64,000 bases of DNA from Casuarius casuarius (Eukaryota; Chordata; Aves; Casuariiformes; Casuariidae). The position numbers and the translations under genes were made by a program. Under the pieces are notes generated by a model. That model had not been told where the DNA came from, did not search any database, and worked only from the letters and a program-made list of their open reading frames with translations. The stretch is taken from assembly GCA_003342895.1 (NCBI GenBank), contig PTFA01000195.1:744001-808000 (forward strand), given 5' to 3'. Positions 22,821-35,062 of this stretch are shown here, one piece after another (positions within the stretch are counted from its first letter, which is position 1; every line of letters begins with the position of its first letter).

Positions 22821-25049
22821 GCATAACAGGTGCAGGGATCCCTCAACTGCTTGGGCTTGGTTTGAGGTCACATCCTGCTTGTCTCAATTCTAGCAGAGTC
22901 CCAGGTGTTTCTTATTCACTGTCTCCCTCTTCAGCATTATACTTAGTGCTCTGAAAGGTGATTGAGAGACAGAGGAATAAGCTTTGTGTTAAGGCCATCT
23001 GAATATGGCCCCAGGTATGCATACACCACTTAGCATGAAGGAAGTACCAATTCTGGTTGGGCCTTCTAGGTATTAAAGGTATAAATAAACTCCTCTGGCA
23101 ATGGAGTGAAATAAATGGGTATGCATGTAGGGGAGCTAGCTTTCTACTGAGAAATGTGTAATGATCCCGGCTTCTGCAGCAGCTGAGCCAAAATGCGTGT
23201 GTATATAAATGAATGTATATCTCAGTGCTTAGATACTCGAGTGATGGATGCTCCAGGAGAAGGTAAACTAGCCAGAAAGGTATGAATAAATGTCTTGCTG
23301 GTGCCTATCAATAGGCAGTGACTGCTGCTGACATGCTGTGTCTCAGTGGGCAAACTGTAAGGGCTTTAAGTAAAAACAATTATTGAATGTATGATGTCTA
23401 AGTCTATTAGTTGTATACTATTATTGACTGACGTTAGATTAAAAAGCATGTCCTTATTACTCTCTCCTGTCATTAACTTGCCAGGAAAGGTCAGTCAAGA
23501 AGTATATTATTACTGAATTGTAGACTCACACATTTGTAGCTGCAGTAGGAATAAAGCCATGGAGGACTAGAGCCAAAGTTTGGGCAGGTCCAGAGCCTAG
23601 TTTTGTTCTTACTCCCCATACTTTGTAACAAAGCCAACTACTCCCCACCCAGATTCATTGTTGCTTTGTCTATATTCTGTGCTGGAAGCAGGAGGATTTG
23701 TCTTACTGTAGCTTTATCTCAAATGCCTCAGGGTCTCTCTGCACTGTGCAGGAAACCTGGATCTAAGCCTGCACTTGAATCCCAACCTGCTGGCCATCAA
23801 TGCAAGGCATATGCAAGCCCATGGTGTGTTTGATCTAAGGGGCAGAGGGAAGAAGGGAATAAAGGCTTTGCGTTCAAAGTGCACAATTACCTGTGTTGTG
23901 GAGGGACTGGTCTTCTGTGTGTGGCCTGTTCCTTTCTGCAGCCGTGCTGGTTGATCAACATCAAACAGTGGAGAAGATGCTGCCAAATCCTTCCTCAAAG
24001 AGTCTGACATCTACTGCTGCAAAGCAGACAGGATCTGTAAGCAACCTGACCTTAAGCAAATCTGTCTGTGGACACCAGGAGTCAAAGGTCCAAGGAAGAA
24101 CACAAAGAGTGAAGGCAGGGAAGGAATTGGCCATAAACCTGTTTGCTAACCTAGACACTGTAAAGGCAAAGTTGGAGCTTCTATGATAGAGGAACTCATT
24201 TTCACTGATTTCAGTGGGAGTTGGTCCCAAATGCCTAATTTTAAGTACATAAATTCTTTCACAGAAACATTGCTGAACTTCACAGAATGTGACTGTGCAA
24301 TGGCTTAAATATTTTGGATGTGTGTGTTTATGGTGTTGGTGTAGAATTATAAGCTTGAGGGAATGCGTAGACTTTCTGCCACTTATTCCTACTCCTAGGC
24401 TTAATGAACATGCTTTCTTGGGTGGTCCAGTATTCCAGAATAGGCATGTCTTTAAAATCTCAGAGGAGTATTGTACAGCAGAAGTGAGAGAGAGGTGGGG
24501 AAAAATGTTGCAGTGCTGAAGTGGACAGAGGGAGAAGCTGTTTGCCCTTCACAGAGGGTTTTAAATGTTCAAGAATCATTCAAGCATTTGGAAGTATAAC
24601 CCCTGTTCCACTGCCAAAACCAGAGAGACTTGGTTGATCTGCTGAACGAGGGCTGATTATGCATCCTGAAGATGCTGTAGGGTAGGTTTTACTGAGGAAC
24701 CGATTTCTCCCTTCTCAATAGGTAAAGTCAAAGCAGGGGAGACAAGAAGGGAAGACACTGATGTCTGTCACTTGATCAATCTGGCTAACTTCCCTCCTTC
24801 TGACTGTGCTTCTCTCCAGCACATCTGTATCACTTCTGGCATCAAAAACTGCTCTTTCTAACAAGATTCAGCTTTGGGGAAGTTATGTTTTTGAAGCTAA
24901 TCTTAAGGACTTTTATTTCTTTTTAAATATCTGATCTCTAGTCCTCTGTGTTTCACAAGCATTGCACCAAATCCTGAAGCAGAGTGAGAACACCAAGCTC
25001 TGCATAATGCAGGAGCCCAGGAGAGCAGTAGGCAGACTGGTTGCTATAA
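22821..25049. other. Intron, little recognised
   Basis: Intronic sequence apart from the hairpin-repeat fragment at 24.2 kb. Confidence 0.55.
24186..24262. repeat. Fragment of sauropsid hairpin-type repeat
   Basis: The segment ttttcactgatttcagtggg followed by agttggtcccaaatgcctaa carries the 'cattgatttcaatgggagttgggcacctaa' signature of the same kind of repeat as at 4.95 kb. Only one arm is present. Confidence 0.48.
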
Positions 25050-25200
25050 CAGCTTGTAGTTGTAGAGCCTCCTTCATTCCAGAAAAGATCCCAAATCACT
25101 TTATGAACTAAGTTGAGAGAAGGTAAAACACACTGTGGACAAGTTGACAGAAGTTGAAAGAGGCAAAATGTCTTTAACTCAGGATCCTAGGTAAACAACC
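25050..25200 (-). mobile_element. CORE-SINE relic, antisense
   Basis: The segment tagagcctccttcattccag, aaaagatcccaaatcacttt, atgaacta is the sauropsid MIR-type module 'tagcacctttcatc...gatcccaaagcactttacaaa', followed by a degraded antisense core. The same module occurs at about 13.03 kb. Confidence 0.5.
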
Positions 25201-25254
25201 CTGACCTATTTAGTACTCTATGCATAGGTGGGAAGGGTAGTCAGTGTCCACTTT

Positions 25255-25315
25255 TTTACATTGTTTAAGCATCTGTGAAATGGGGATAGTAATTCCTCCT
25301 TTTTCTATAGGGCCA
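25255..25315 (+). mobile_element. MIR core fragment
   Basis: The segment aagcatctgtgaaatgggga followed by tagtaattcctcc matches the MIR core (catctgtaaaatggggataataat). It is only about 60 bases long, next to the antisense CORE-SINE relic. Confidence 0.45.
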
Positions 25316-26589
25316 GTTCAAAAAGAAAAAAAAAAAGGACTCTTCCAGTATGACTAGAAACCCCTGTGGTTTAGGATGTTGTTTAATACACAGTGCTGAT
25401 AGCTACTGCATTCCTACATGGAGAAAACGGTATGTTAGGTAAAGGCTGAGATGAGGACTGACACCCTTGACCTTATCCATGCAGCCCATTTTTCTTCTTC
25501 TGGAAATAATAGAAATGGGAGAGTCTTCAGGAACTTCTTGTGTCAGAGGTGGTCTATCCCCCTAGTTTTAATAGCCACCCATCCACTGATCTAATTTAGG
25601 ACATTGAAATACTGGAGTGTTCAGGCAAATCCTCTCTGAATTGTTTGGTAAATCTAAGACACCTTTAAGATCACTTAAGTGCCAGAGGTACCTTCTGCGT
25701 GTTCTTGTCAAAGGCACTTTCTTTTGCTGTGTGTTTGAGACTGCTTTGCATATCAAGATGCTGATCTTGCCTGGGAACTTTATCAGTTACCTTAAAATAA
25801 TGGCTAATATTAAGGCTGCTGTTGGGGCAATCCTGGGACAGCTTTAACTTTGTGGAAACACAATATGAGTTTTTGTTTTTGCTGTAAAATGAGGAATGGT
25901 TCCATTCTAGATCACCTTCACTTGTCAGCTTTAATACTCAATATGATTGAGATTGTGATGTATATTGCATAGATTCAAAAAAGTGGATTTTATCTTTGGT
26001 TTCTAGGAAAGGATTAGACAAACACAGAACTGGTTTATATATGCTGTGCATTTTGGTAGCTGGTTGGATAGCTGACCTCCCAAGCTCCATTTCATTGTAA
26101 TTGCTGTGAATTGACAGTTCTGTGATTCACCTGCTACTGCTATGCAGCCAACAGTGCTGCTCTCAATTTGTAAAGTAAAGCAAAAAATATAGTTTGCATA
26201 ACTAACAAGCGTATCCAGATATTACAAACAAAAAATGACAAATGAACTGATCTTTATTAAATATCAAAGTAGTTTTCTGCTTGTACGATTATTTCTCAGA
26301 ATAATGTTGTATTTTGCCCACGTTTTCAATAGAAATAATCCACCTTCATTTCAATTGGTGTTCAGAGTTCTTTTTTTTCTTTTGCTTCTTCAGGCTAGTA
26401 AGAAATTTGTGAGTTGAAACTTCATATGCTCTTCTGAAAATGGAAGCTAGTCCTGTTTCGGAGTAGGACAGTCTCTACGGTGCCTGGTAAAACACTGCTC
26501 TGCAGCTTGAGCACTGAGAAGAAAGAGCAGCCTGGCAAATTGAAACCACGTAGAGAATTTAGGTTGATAGGATACAGTTTAGAGCAAAG

Positions 26590-27150
26590 GATTGGAGGGG
26601 AACTCCTGGATCATCAAGACCTGTTCCCTGCTATTGCAGGCAACCACATCACATAATCCCTTTCATAAGCTTATCGAGCCTTATCTTTAAACTAATTAGG
26701 TCGTTTGCTCTCACTATCCTTGTTGGAAAGCAGTTCCAGAGCATCACTCCTTTGATGGTTAGAAACCTGCTACTAAATCCCAGATCAAATTTATTCATGG
26801 TCAATTTATACTTACTTGTCCTTGTGCAAAATTGTCCTTTAGTTTAAATGCTGCTTCTTTCTCCCTGATATTTACCTTGGTAATGTAGCTAGCAATCATA
26901 TCTATTCTAAGCTCTTGTTTCTGCTAGACTAAAAACCAAGATCTTGTGTAAAACAGGCTCTCAGAATTCAACACATGGAGCCAGAGAGATATTATGGCCT
27001 CTTGTAACACAGGTGTGCAGAATAGTAGTTAGTGTTCCTGATGAGGTCTCACAACAGCTTTATTCAATGGCACTAGTACTTTATTTTCCCTGTTCTTGAA
27101 TATTCCTTTTGGTACAAGCTTTGTTTTTAACTGCTGGAGACAGCATTTGA
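26590..27150 (-). mobile_element. CR1 LINE 3' fragment, antisense
   Basis: Read on the + strand, this follows the reverse complement of a sauropsid CR1-family 3' region: ctgctattgcaggcaaccac, then the tactaaatcccagatcaaat segment, then 'tttatacttacttgtccttgtgcaa', 'ttgtcctttagtttaaatgctgcttc', 'gcaatcatatctattctaagctc' and 'gatgaggtctcac'. The element is old, with many substitutions and small indels and no reverse-transcriptase frame. It is the best-preserved LINE copy in the window. The outer limits are approximate. Confidence 0.8.
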
Positions 27151-29439
27151 GCAACATGCTATGATGAAGATGCTCTGCCCTTTCCTTTTTGCACTTGAGG
27201 GAAGATCTTTAATGACCAGTTTGGAATAGCTGTACCCTTGAACATGTTTCCACATGTCATAGCATGCCCTGTAATGTAATGATCACTAGAGGACCACTGA
27301 CTGAACGCCTTCCAAGTCTCTGACCTAGGGAAGCCCTACATGGATTCTGTATGCTGACCAAAACTGGAAGAAAGTAGCTGCAAATTGCTCTCTCTTGCCC
27401 TCTCATTCACAAAGTAGCTTACAGCACAGAGTCATGTGTGAGGGGAAAGACTGATGGCATGTAGCCCTTCTAGGTGTGGGATCTGAGCTGAGTGTAAGCC
27501 CTTTACAAGTGGACTACTTCTGGGGACACGGTTTCATGAGTTATGTAGGAATCATAGCCAAAGGGGTGGTGGTATGGCTGCAGGGCATTCACTCAAAACC
27601 TGTGAAAGTCTTAGACATGGTAATACAGGGCAGATGAGAGACTTTTTGGATACCTAGATGTATTCCACAGAGGGGAAAAAACAAAAGGTAGAATATCACA
27701 GTCATTATCTATAGAGATCAGCTCCCAGTCCAGCGTATTGGTGGGTCACTGCTGAAGAATGCTTATCAGTTGGACAGACTTGGGTGTGAAGATGCTTGTC
27801 AAATGTCATGTTATTGTTGTCATGTTGCATCATAACATATGGGATATCAAAACTATGTATTAATGTTGTATAGGCCATATATGCTAATTTGCTGTTCCTT
27901 TAGATCATGAATTAGGTAAGATGCTTATAACTTGAGCAAATATCTAAAAGTATCGTCTGGGTATGAAGCTCTTACAGGATACAGTCCTTGGTAAGCCATC
28001 TCAAGGTTCTCTGGAGGGGAAAAAAAATGTATTGCATGAATGGAGTCTAAGACTGTATGAAGAAGGGTTGTGTGCATGTTGGGAGGGTGGGAAGAGATAA
28101 AGATGCCTCTGATAATAGGGTTATCTAATAATAGTTGGGTCAAGAGATGCTGCTTTTTGCTATTCTTTTGCCATTTTTTCAAGGTAGAGAATCCTGCCTT
28201 AATCTTAGCTATAGCATAACATTCTACATATACTGATAAACCTAATCTGTTGCAATTAAATTAAGCAGTGATCATATCACATGTTTTGATGCAGGCAGTG
28301 AAATGCTCAGTTATACTGGAGAAAGTAGCTGCATGTATTTATTTTGGGGATGCTGATCTGCTAGGATCTGTACATGTACAGAACAAAGACTGTCCAGTGA
28401 AAGAAGCTAGAGAACTGAGAATGGTAAAATAGTGTGTAATCATATAATTGAGGACTACTTTAAAACATACAGATATTAATGCAGCTTTGCTATAGGGGTA
28501 GTTTAAATTTGAATGTTTCCTGACATCTGATTTGTACTTAACATAGAAAAGCTTGTACTTTTACCCTTATGAAAGTTGTCAGAACCATGCAGATTTTACA
28601 GCTTTCACTTCTGGGTTTTTTCCTACATAATCTTTTTTGGGGGTGGGGCAAGGGAGGAATTTATCTAGTATTCCTGTGGATGTTCTTTATAGAATGCACC
28701 ATCAGAAGAAATCTGGGATACCATCAGAGCTAGAACTAGAGAAGACAAGAAATTCTGTAGTGAAATAGTTTCCTGTTGAACACTGATGATTTGCTGGAAC
28801 TAAAACATTTTAAAAGCAGTTCAACTCAAATAAGGCCTCTGACAGCTAATCAGCTTTGGTCACTGAAAGCTTCCCTGTCTGTCTGAAATTAGATAGGCAA
28901 GATGCTGGGAGCTCTGTGGGTCACACTTCTAAAGCTGGTGCCTTCTGGTTCATCATTTGGTCTGCTTGGTGAGATCAGATTATAGGTGATCCTGGAAGCA
29001 GGCTCTTATGGTACATGCTTTTAAGACTGCAACTCACTAGGAAGGAATTTACTACTTTTCCTGGAAAATTTATTTCCTGAAATTTATATATTAAAAAAAA
29101 AAAAAGACTATTAAAGTGTGATGCTCTACAAAATAGCACTAGCATTTTCTATGCTGTTGTAACTGGAGAGTTCTTGAACCATAGTTATAGGTCATATCAG
29201 CAATAAGCTGTTACTTTCCAGGTAGATGAAAAATGAAAAATATGAGGATGGAGAATATAAGGATGGAGATATGTTGTGGTTTTCGTATGAGGGCAGTAAG
29301 TGAAACTCAAGACATTTAGGGCTTGAAGTTCTGGAAAGATATTTTGCTTAATAGTATGGATATTATACATAGCCAAGAAATCTCAAAAAGACTTAAATCT
29401 GTTTACAGGAGAAGCTGCATTTGAAATGTAAAAATGTAA
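27151..29439. other. Intron, nothing recognised
   Basis: AT-rich intron between two CR1 fragments. It may hold unrecognised older repeat sequence. Confidence 0.55.
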
Positions 29440-29683
29440 TGAATGGCTGTGACAATCATATGAGGATTCAGTTTCACCAAATGATTACTAAGTATATAGC
29501 AATCATGTTTGGCCTAGAAGTCCCCGAGCCACAGGGCTGGAGACTGAGAGAATACCCAGGGGAAGCATTACTTACATCCTCTCCTGCTCTTCTCTGGGCA
29601 TCTGCTTTTGGCCACTCTTGGAGACAGGATATTGTACTAGATGGACTTTGTCTGACCTAGCACAGTTGCTCTTATATAATGTT
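29440..29683 (+). mobile_element. CR1 LINE 3'-end fragment, sense
   Basis: The sequence follows the 3' terminus of turtle/crocodilian-type CR1 elements: gagccacagggctggagact, ccaggggaagcattacttac, ctctgggcatctgcttttgg, gacaggatattgtactagat and gacctagcacagttgctctt. It is the only CR1 copy here that runs in the gene's direction. It is diverged, with no coding frame. Confidence 0.75.
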
Positions 29684-31008
29684 CCAATCCCCTCTTTTTG
29701 AAGGCAACAGCATTTTTAACTCATTAAACTCTGCTCTCCTTTCTGACATCAACAGAGATTCACCAGTGAGTTTCAGCCTCCCAGAGATGCTCAACAGCTG
29801 GCTCACTATTTTTAGCTTCACTGGAGGGACAAAAAAAAGTGAAACCACATCATTAATGTGCATTTGTTTGTTTCAGGTATCCGCTAGCCAGTGATTCATA
29901 GATGTGAAACATGAAGGGAAAAGTTTTTGTTAGGTCACTCTATTCAGGTGTCCTAGGAAGTTTTTTTTATCTAGCTTTTAGTGACTTGGGCAAAATGGCT
30001 TCCACTAGTCTCTCTTGGGAAGACTGCCCTACAGTCCTAATATTTTCCCATCAGGAACTGTCGGCTGATATGGTGTCTATAGTTTCAATGTATGTGCCTT
30101 TGTATCCATACTTAATTTAGAGTTCCTCTTACATATGTTAAATAATTGGAGAAATGCATATCAGTCAGAGAGTCATATTAAACCTTAAGAAGGACAAGTA
30201 GAATTATAATTGCCTTTTCAAAATTTGCTCTCAAACTTTTATTTTCTTGAAACTGATCTGTATAAAATAAAAAACACCAACAAAATCTCTGTGGGTGGCT
30301 GGCTGCCTGAGGCTGTTCAACCCCTTAAAAATTGTAGACAATTGCCTAGCTGACCACTGATGGATTGTATTTTAAGATAATGTCAGCTGACTGGGATGGA
30401 AAGTTCTGGTTTGCTGTCACCAAGAAAGGTTATTGAAACTGGTTTTCTAAAAGCACGGTCTTTCTCTTGGTTTAGAGAACGCATTAAGCCATTGGATAGA
30501 ATCATAAAAATAAGCGGAGAAGGGAGAAAATGGAGGTTCCCTAAATGCCTTTTCTCTTTGATCAGTATTAACTTTTCCTTTATGGTTTTGTGTTTAGGTG
30601 ACTTGAGTAATAAAACTTCCCTGAAGGACTGATTTGTTCTAATAGCTGGGAGACACCATTAATGTTTACTCTTACCTTCTGTAGGGCCATGAACTTTCAT
30701 CCAATAACTTGCAATTGTCCTAGATAGCATAAGAATCGGTTGTCATGATTTTGTTCTTGGATTACAAGTACTTCTTCCTCCTTACGTCTCAGAGTGGGAT
30801 AGGGGAAGAAAATCCATATTCCATGTCACTTAGAATAATGATGTGAAAAATGCTGGAAATTTCTGAGTTAAGGCTTGCTTTTGGAAAGATATCTCCAACC
30901 TCTATTTCAACCCTTCTCTCTAACTTTTCCTATTTTACATTAATACATACACATACACATCCCTGAACAATTGTGTTTGAGGGATTATTCCTAGTCTGGT
31001 AGGATCTT

Positions 31009-31037
31009 AAAAAAACAAACAAACAAACAAACAAAAA
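31009..31037 (+). repeat. (AAAC)n microsatellite
   Basis: About five uninterrupted aaac units sit within an A-rich run. It may be the eroded tail of a retroposon; the antisense CR1 begins about 120 bases later. Confidence 0.9.
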
Positions 31038-31154
31038 CTCTAGCAAGTATTACACACATGCATGTAAAGAAAACAAAAAGACCGCTACTCTAGGAAGCAT
31101 GTTCTTGATTGAGAGACTGTCTAGACACAAAAGCCAGTTTGGGATGGAGGGATA

Positions 31155-31540
31155 GTAGATGCTAATATTCCTAATGGTTAAAGAATCATTCCTGATGCTC
31201 AGCCTAAATGGTCTGTTGTTGAATTTCATGTCATTATTCCTGGTTATTATCCTCTGGTATTACCCTGAACAATTCTTCTCCATACTTTGTATTTACACCT
31301 TCAAGGCTTGTAGCTGGTTATCGTCTATTCCCCTGAGTCATCATTTAGCCAAGCTATACATATTTAGTTCTCTTAATCTTCCCTCATAAGTCAGTCTTCC
31401 TAGCCCATTAAGAATTTTTATTATTCTTCTCTGAATTCTGTTTTGTGTGCCTGCCCTCCCCCTTGTTTTTTCTTCAGTGTCTTTCTGAACACTTCCAGGT
31501 GATCAGAGCTGACAGCATCGTTTAGACATGGGTTTTCCGT
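31155..31540 (-). mobile_element. CR1 LINE 3' fragment, antisense
   Basis: The + strand carries the reverse complement of a CR1 3' region, including ttagccaagctatacatatt, tctcttaatcttccctcata, and attattcttctctgaattctg, ending with a degraded match to the 'acttccaggtgatcagagctgac' part. It is old and 5' truncated. A further weak match at 32.0-32.24 kb may be the more 5' part of the same insertion. Confidence 0.75.
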
Positions 31541-31989
31541 TGAGGCCAAAGAAAGGAGGTGACTTTGATCTGGCAGTGACGTATGCAAGACAAAAGAGGA
31601 AGCATTATTCACAAGATGTCCACTAGCACCTGGAAAGTGTCTTTTGATGTTACTGCCTTTCAGCTTTGTCTCTCTGTTGAATATTCAGATGTTTGTCTCT
31701 GGGGCTATTCTCTACCTGTGTTTTGAGTGGAGTCATGCAAGGTGCTATGCGTGGTTAATCCTCCTCTGGAGGGCTTCAGGTGATTGGGCACGTTATTGAG
31801 GAGCTCAGCACCCTCGGTTCTATTGTGCTTTATTCTCCATCCTTCTCCACATGTGAAAACTTAATTATTGTGCTGTTCGTTTCCTATATCAGTGCTGTTA
31901 AATAAAATCAGATGTACTTCTTTGCTAGATAGCTCTTCTATCTTGATACAACTGCTGTTTATCATTCACATTCCTCCTGCCAATCCTCA

Positions 31990-32240
31990 GTACTTCTGGG
32001 GCTACAGTGTTCATTTGAACTAATGTGAATTCATTTTCAAAGCAAAGACTTCTGCTAGAAGATTTATCAAATGTTTGACTGAAGCCTCACTGTAGCCATC
32101 TGCAACATACTCGATGTTCACAAATTTAAGTCGATCAACAAAAAAAGCGATCAAAATCTCTCTCCAGTAGTGATTACTATACACTTTAACTAGAGTTCTA
32201 TATTCATCAGGAAATTGTACTTCCTTCACTTCACATTGAC
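31990..32240 (-). mobile_element. Possible CR1 ORF2-end relic, antisense
   Basis: The segment gaagatttatcaaatgtttg followed by actgaagcctcactgtagcc resembles the reverse complement of the CR1 region where reverse-transcriptase-domain coding ends. Its order and strand agree with the CR1 copy at 31.2-31.5 kb, so it may be one insertion split by unrelated sequence. The match is weak. Confidence 0.38.
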
Positions 32241-34937
32241 AAGGGCCCTTTTAAACCTAGGGCACTGAAGCTTTGTAAATTACACAAATCTTGATGTAAT
32301 TAATTTCTGTCTTTTTTTAAACCTACAAGATTGCATCGTTCCACCTTTTCTAAAAATTGGAAGTTTTAGACTCTCTGACTAGTCTAATTCACATACTCTT
32401 TGTATTTAGCTTCCTGCCCAGGAACTCAATACTGCAGTGGTGGAAGGACATATGCTCCTAAACATTTCAGACAGTAGGGTCCTTAGTCTACTTTATTTGA
32501 GAAAATCAACTTGAGTCATAATGTATTAGAAATTCTATAAGGCAATTTGTCAGCACTTAAGAAAATCAGACTAACAGGCATTTAAGGCTCTGGGCAGAAT
32601 CTAGAGAGGTTTTGGCTCAAGGCTGACCGTTACCACAAAACTATTTGTGCGGCTTTGGACAAGCAGCAAAATCTTCCAGCCTTTGCATGTCTTGTCTTGC
32701 CCCCAGATATATTTGAGCCAGGCTGTTACTACAAGCTTGTGCAATATAACGATGGCTCAACTTGGAGCCTTTTGCTGTATGTGGCTCATTGTTGAAGTAT
32801 GCTCCTCTGTTGGAGCATCTAAGCCGCACTGGTAGCATGGTCCCTGGGTAATACAAATTCCTGACTGTGAGAGGAAAGAGATGCAGCAGGAGCTGTGGAG
32901 GTCCTCATTTTGGGGACTTAGCTCTCTAGTTTTATAGTATAGCAGAGACAGGACCTCTGACACCTTTTTCTTTTTTTCTTGATCAAGAAGGTTACTTCAT
33001 CTCTGTCTGTGGGAGAAGAAGCTGATCTTACTTCATGCTATTCCAGTGCCTATAACTAATGGACAAGTCATATTGAGAAAGAAGGGTAGGAAGAAAGAAC
33101 TGGAGATAAGAGACAATACTTGTTTGCTTCTAACATCGCTTAACAGATAGAAGAAACAATCCAAAGTTGAAACATATGGAAAACAGCATCTGGTTATTGG
33201 AGCTTGGATGTTAATTGTTCTGACAGCTGAAATTTGTCTCCAGAAATCTCATGAAGCCAGCTGGTATCAGAGTTTTCTCTGGCTCATATTGTGACTCTTG
33301 CAAGTTTCTGGAGACTTCCAGTGTTTCAGGATGATCATCTTGTAGGAGCAGCTGCTGCTTTAAGATTTTCATTCTTGTGTTAGCTGGAATCAGGAAATAT
33401 GTTCTTTGTGGGCTTGGATCTGAGTTGTAATATAAAAGTCTTAAGGTGGCTTCCGATGCACTTGTCAAAACTTAAATTTAAAGCCCTGTGGAATTTGGCA
33501 ATGTTGTCCCGTTTATGGTTCTTGCATATGGGGTGAGGGGAAAAGCTCAATTATAAGTAGTAGAAATGTCTTGAGATCGATTTTGAGAAGTATCTGGAAG
33601 GTTCTGCTCTGAATCTGAACTTCTTAAGTTGAAAGATGTGGGCCGGCAAACTTGATAAGAACAATAACCCTAGAGATATAATTGCAATGTTCTGCTTCCA
33701 AATGGGCTGCATGTTCCCTAATAATAGCTTGTTCTTGCAATTGTTTCAATGCCTTTTGCTTTCCCCCAAGCTGGAAGTGTCAGAAGCCTACTGGCATGTG
33801 TACCCTGTCTCAGAGAAGGAGTATAAGGCTGTTCACAGCATATCTAAGTTTGTATTTAGAACAAGCTACTTCACATCTTCCTGTGACTAGAGCTTAAATA
33901 GTGCTATCTACAAGATGTACTCTGCATGGCCCTGGCATCATTTTAAGGGTGGAAACACAAGCTTTTCTTATGTTTTTAAGTACAAACTGATTCCCTGCAC
34001 ACTGAGTTGATGTTATTTTCCAAGGAGTGTGTGTAGCTCAGCTTGGTGCTGCATATTGAGCGTAAAATACCCAAGCTTATGTGGCTGCAGAAGGGCAAGG
34101 CTTGGAGAAAGCTGTATGTCACAGAACAGTCTAGCTTGTTTAGAGAGGATTTTGGTATAGGTGTATTTTGAGGCTCAAGACATTTAAAGTAAATGCTATT
34201 TAAAAATAGTATAACTGTTGGATATTAGTTGAGACTTCTAGTAGAAGTCTCCCAAAAATAAATGGGACCAATAATCAAAATAAAAAGAGGAAAAAGTTTC
34301 TGAAGCAGCTAAGACTGTTCCAGAAAATCCACTGAGTTATTCATATGCTGCTAACAATAGAAAGAACTCAAAAGGCAGGACCCAGAACAGCAGGTACAGA
34401 GTCTAATTAATGCACATACTCTAAGGAGACTTAACCCATGACTGTCTCAATGCAAGTGATAGTGTTTCAGCGATAGGATTGCTTCTAGGTATATTCCTAC
34501 CTTTCACAGGTGAAACGTAACAAAAAAACCCCAAAAACTAAAAAACCCCTTTGTTTATCACCATACTGGAAACTAGAAATGGAGATTTCATGAGAAATTC
34601 TATTAACTTTTTTCTGAGCCTGCAAGGCAAAATGGATGATCTACCTATCACTTCAAAGAAAAATCCAGCATGTTTGTTGTAGTGAGTCAAACTTAGAGAC
34701 AATCAGGGTTTTAACTTAAAGTGGCTGTTTCCTGACCAGGTAGGAGCTAGAACCTATTTATTTTCATCTACACTTGAGTGTTCCCCAAAGTTTGGGTATG
34801 ACTTTCTCATTAGTGGCCAAGTTCTGAAATGCAAGGAATGCTGTTGCTTGGTCCAGAAATGCACTTGATCATGAGCTTCACTTAGAAGTTAATATTTTTA
34901 TAGTTTAAAATCAAAAATGTTGACAGTTATGGGACAA
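32241..34937. other. Intron, nothing recognised
   Basis: AT-rich intron with no nameable feature. Confidence 0.55.
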
Positions 34938-35062
34938 TAGGACCTGGTGTATGCTATATCATACCAGTGGCTCATCCTGTCCCTTGTCTTGAGTACTGGT
35001 CAGCACAGCAACTTGCAAGGAACTTTCAAGGCTGCAGGAGAGATTTCGTCTTGCATGGATCT
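34938..35062 (-). mobile_element. CR1 LINE 3'-end fragment, antisense
   Basis: Read backwards, this is the CR1 terminus: 'tatcataccagtggctcatc', 'ctgtcccttgtcttgagtac' and 'tggtcagcacagcaacttgc' follow the reverse complement of the tail seen at 29.6 kb (gacccagtatggcc / ggatactgggctagatgga). About 125 bases remain. Confidence 0.6.

Noticed and set aside
31800..31825. 'ctcagcaccctcgg', considered as a REST half-site
   Set aside because: Only the left half matches. The right half of RE1 is absent.
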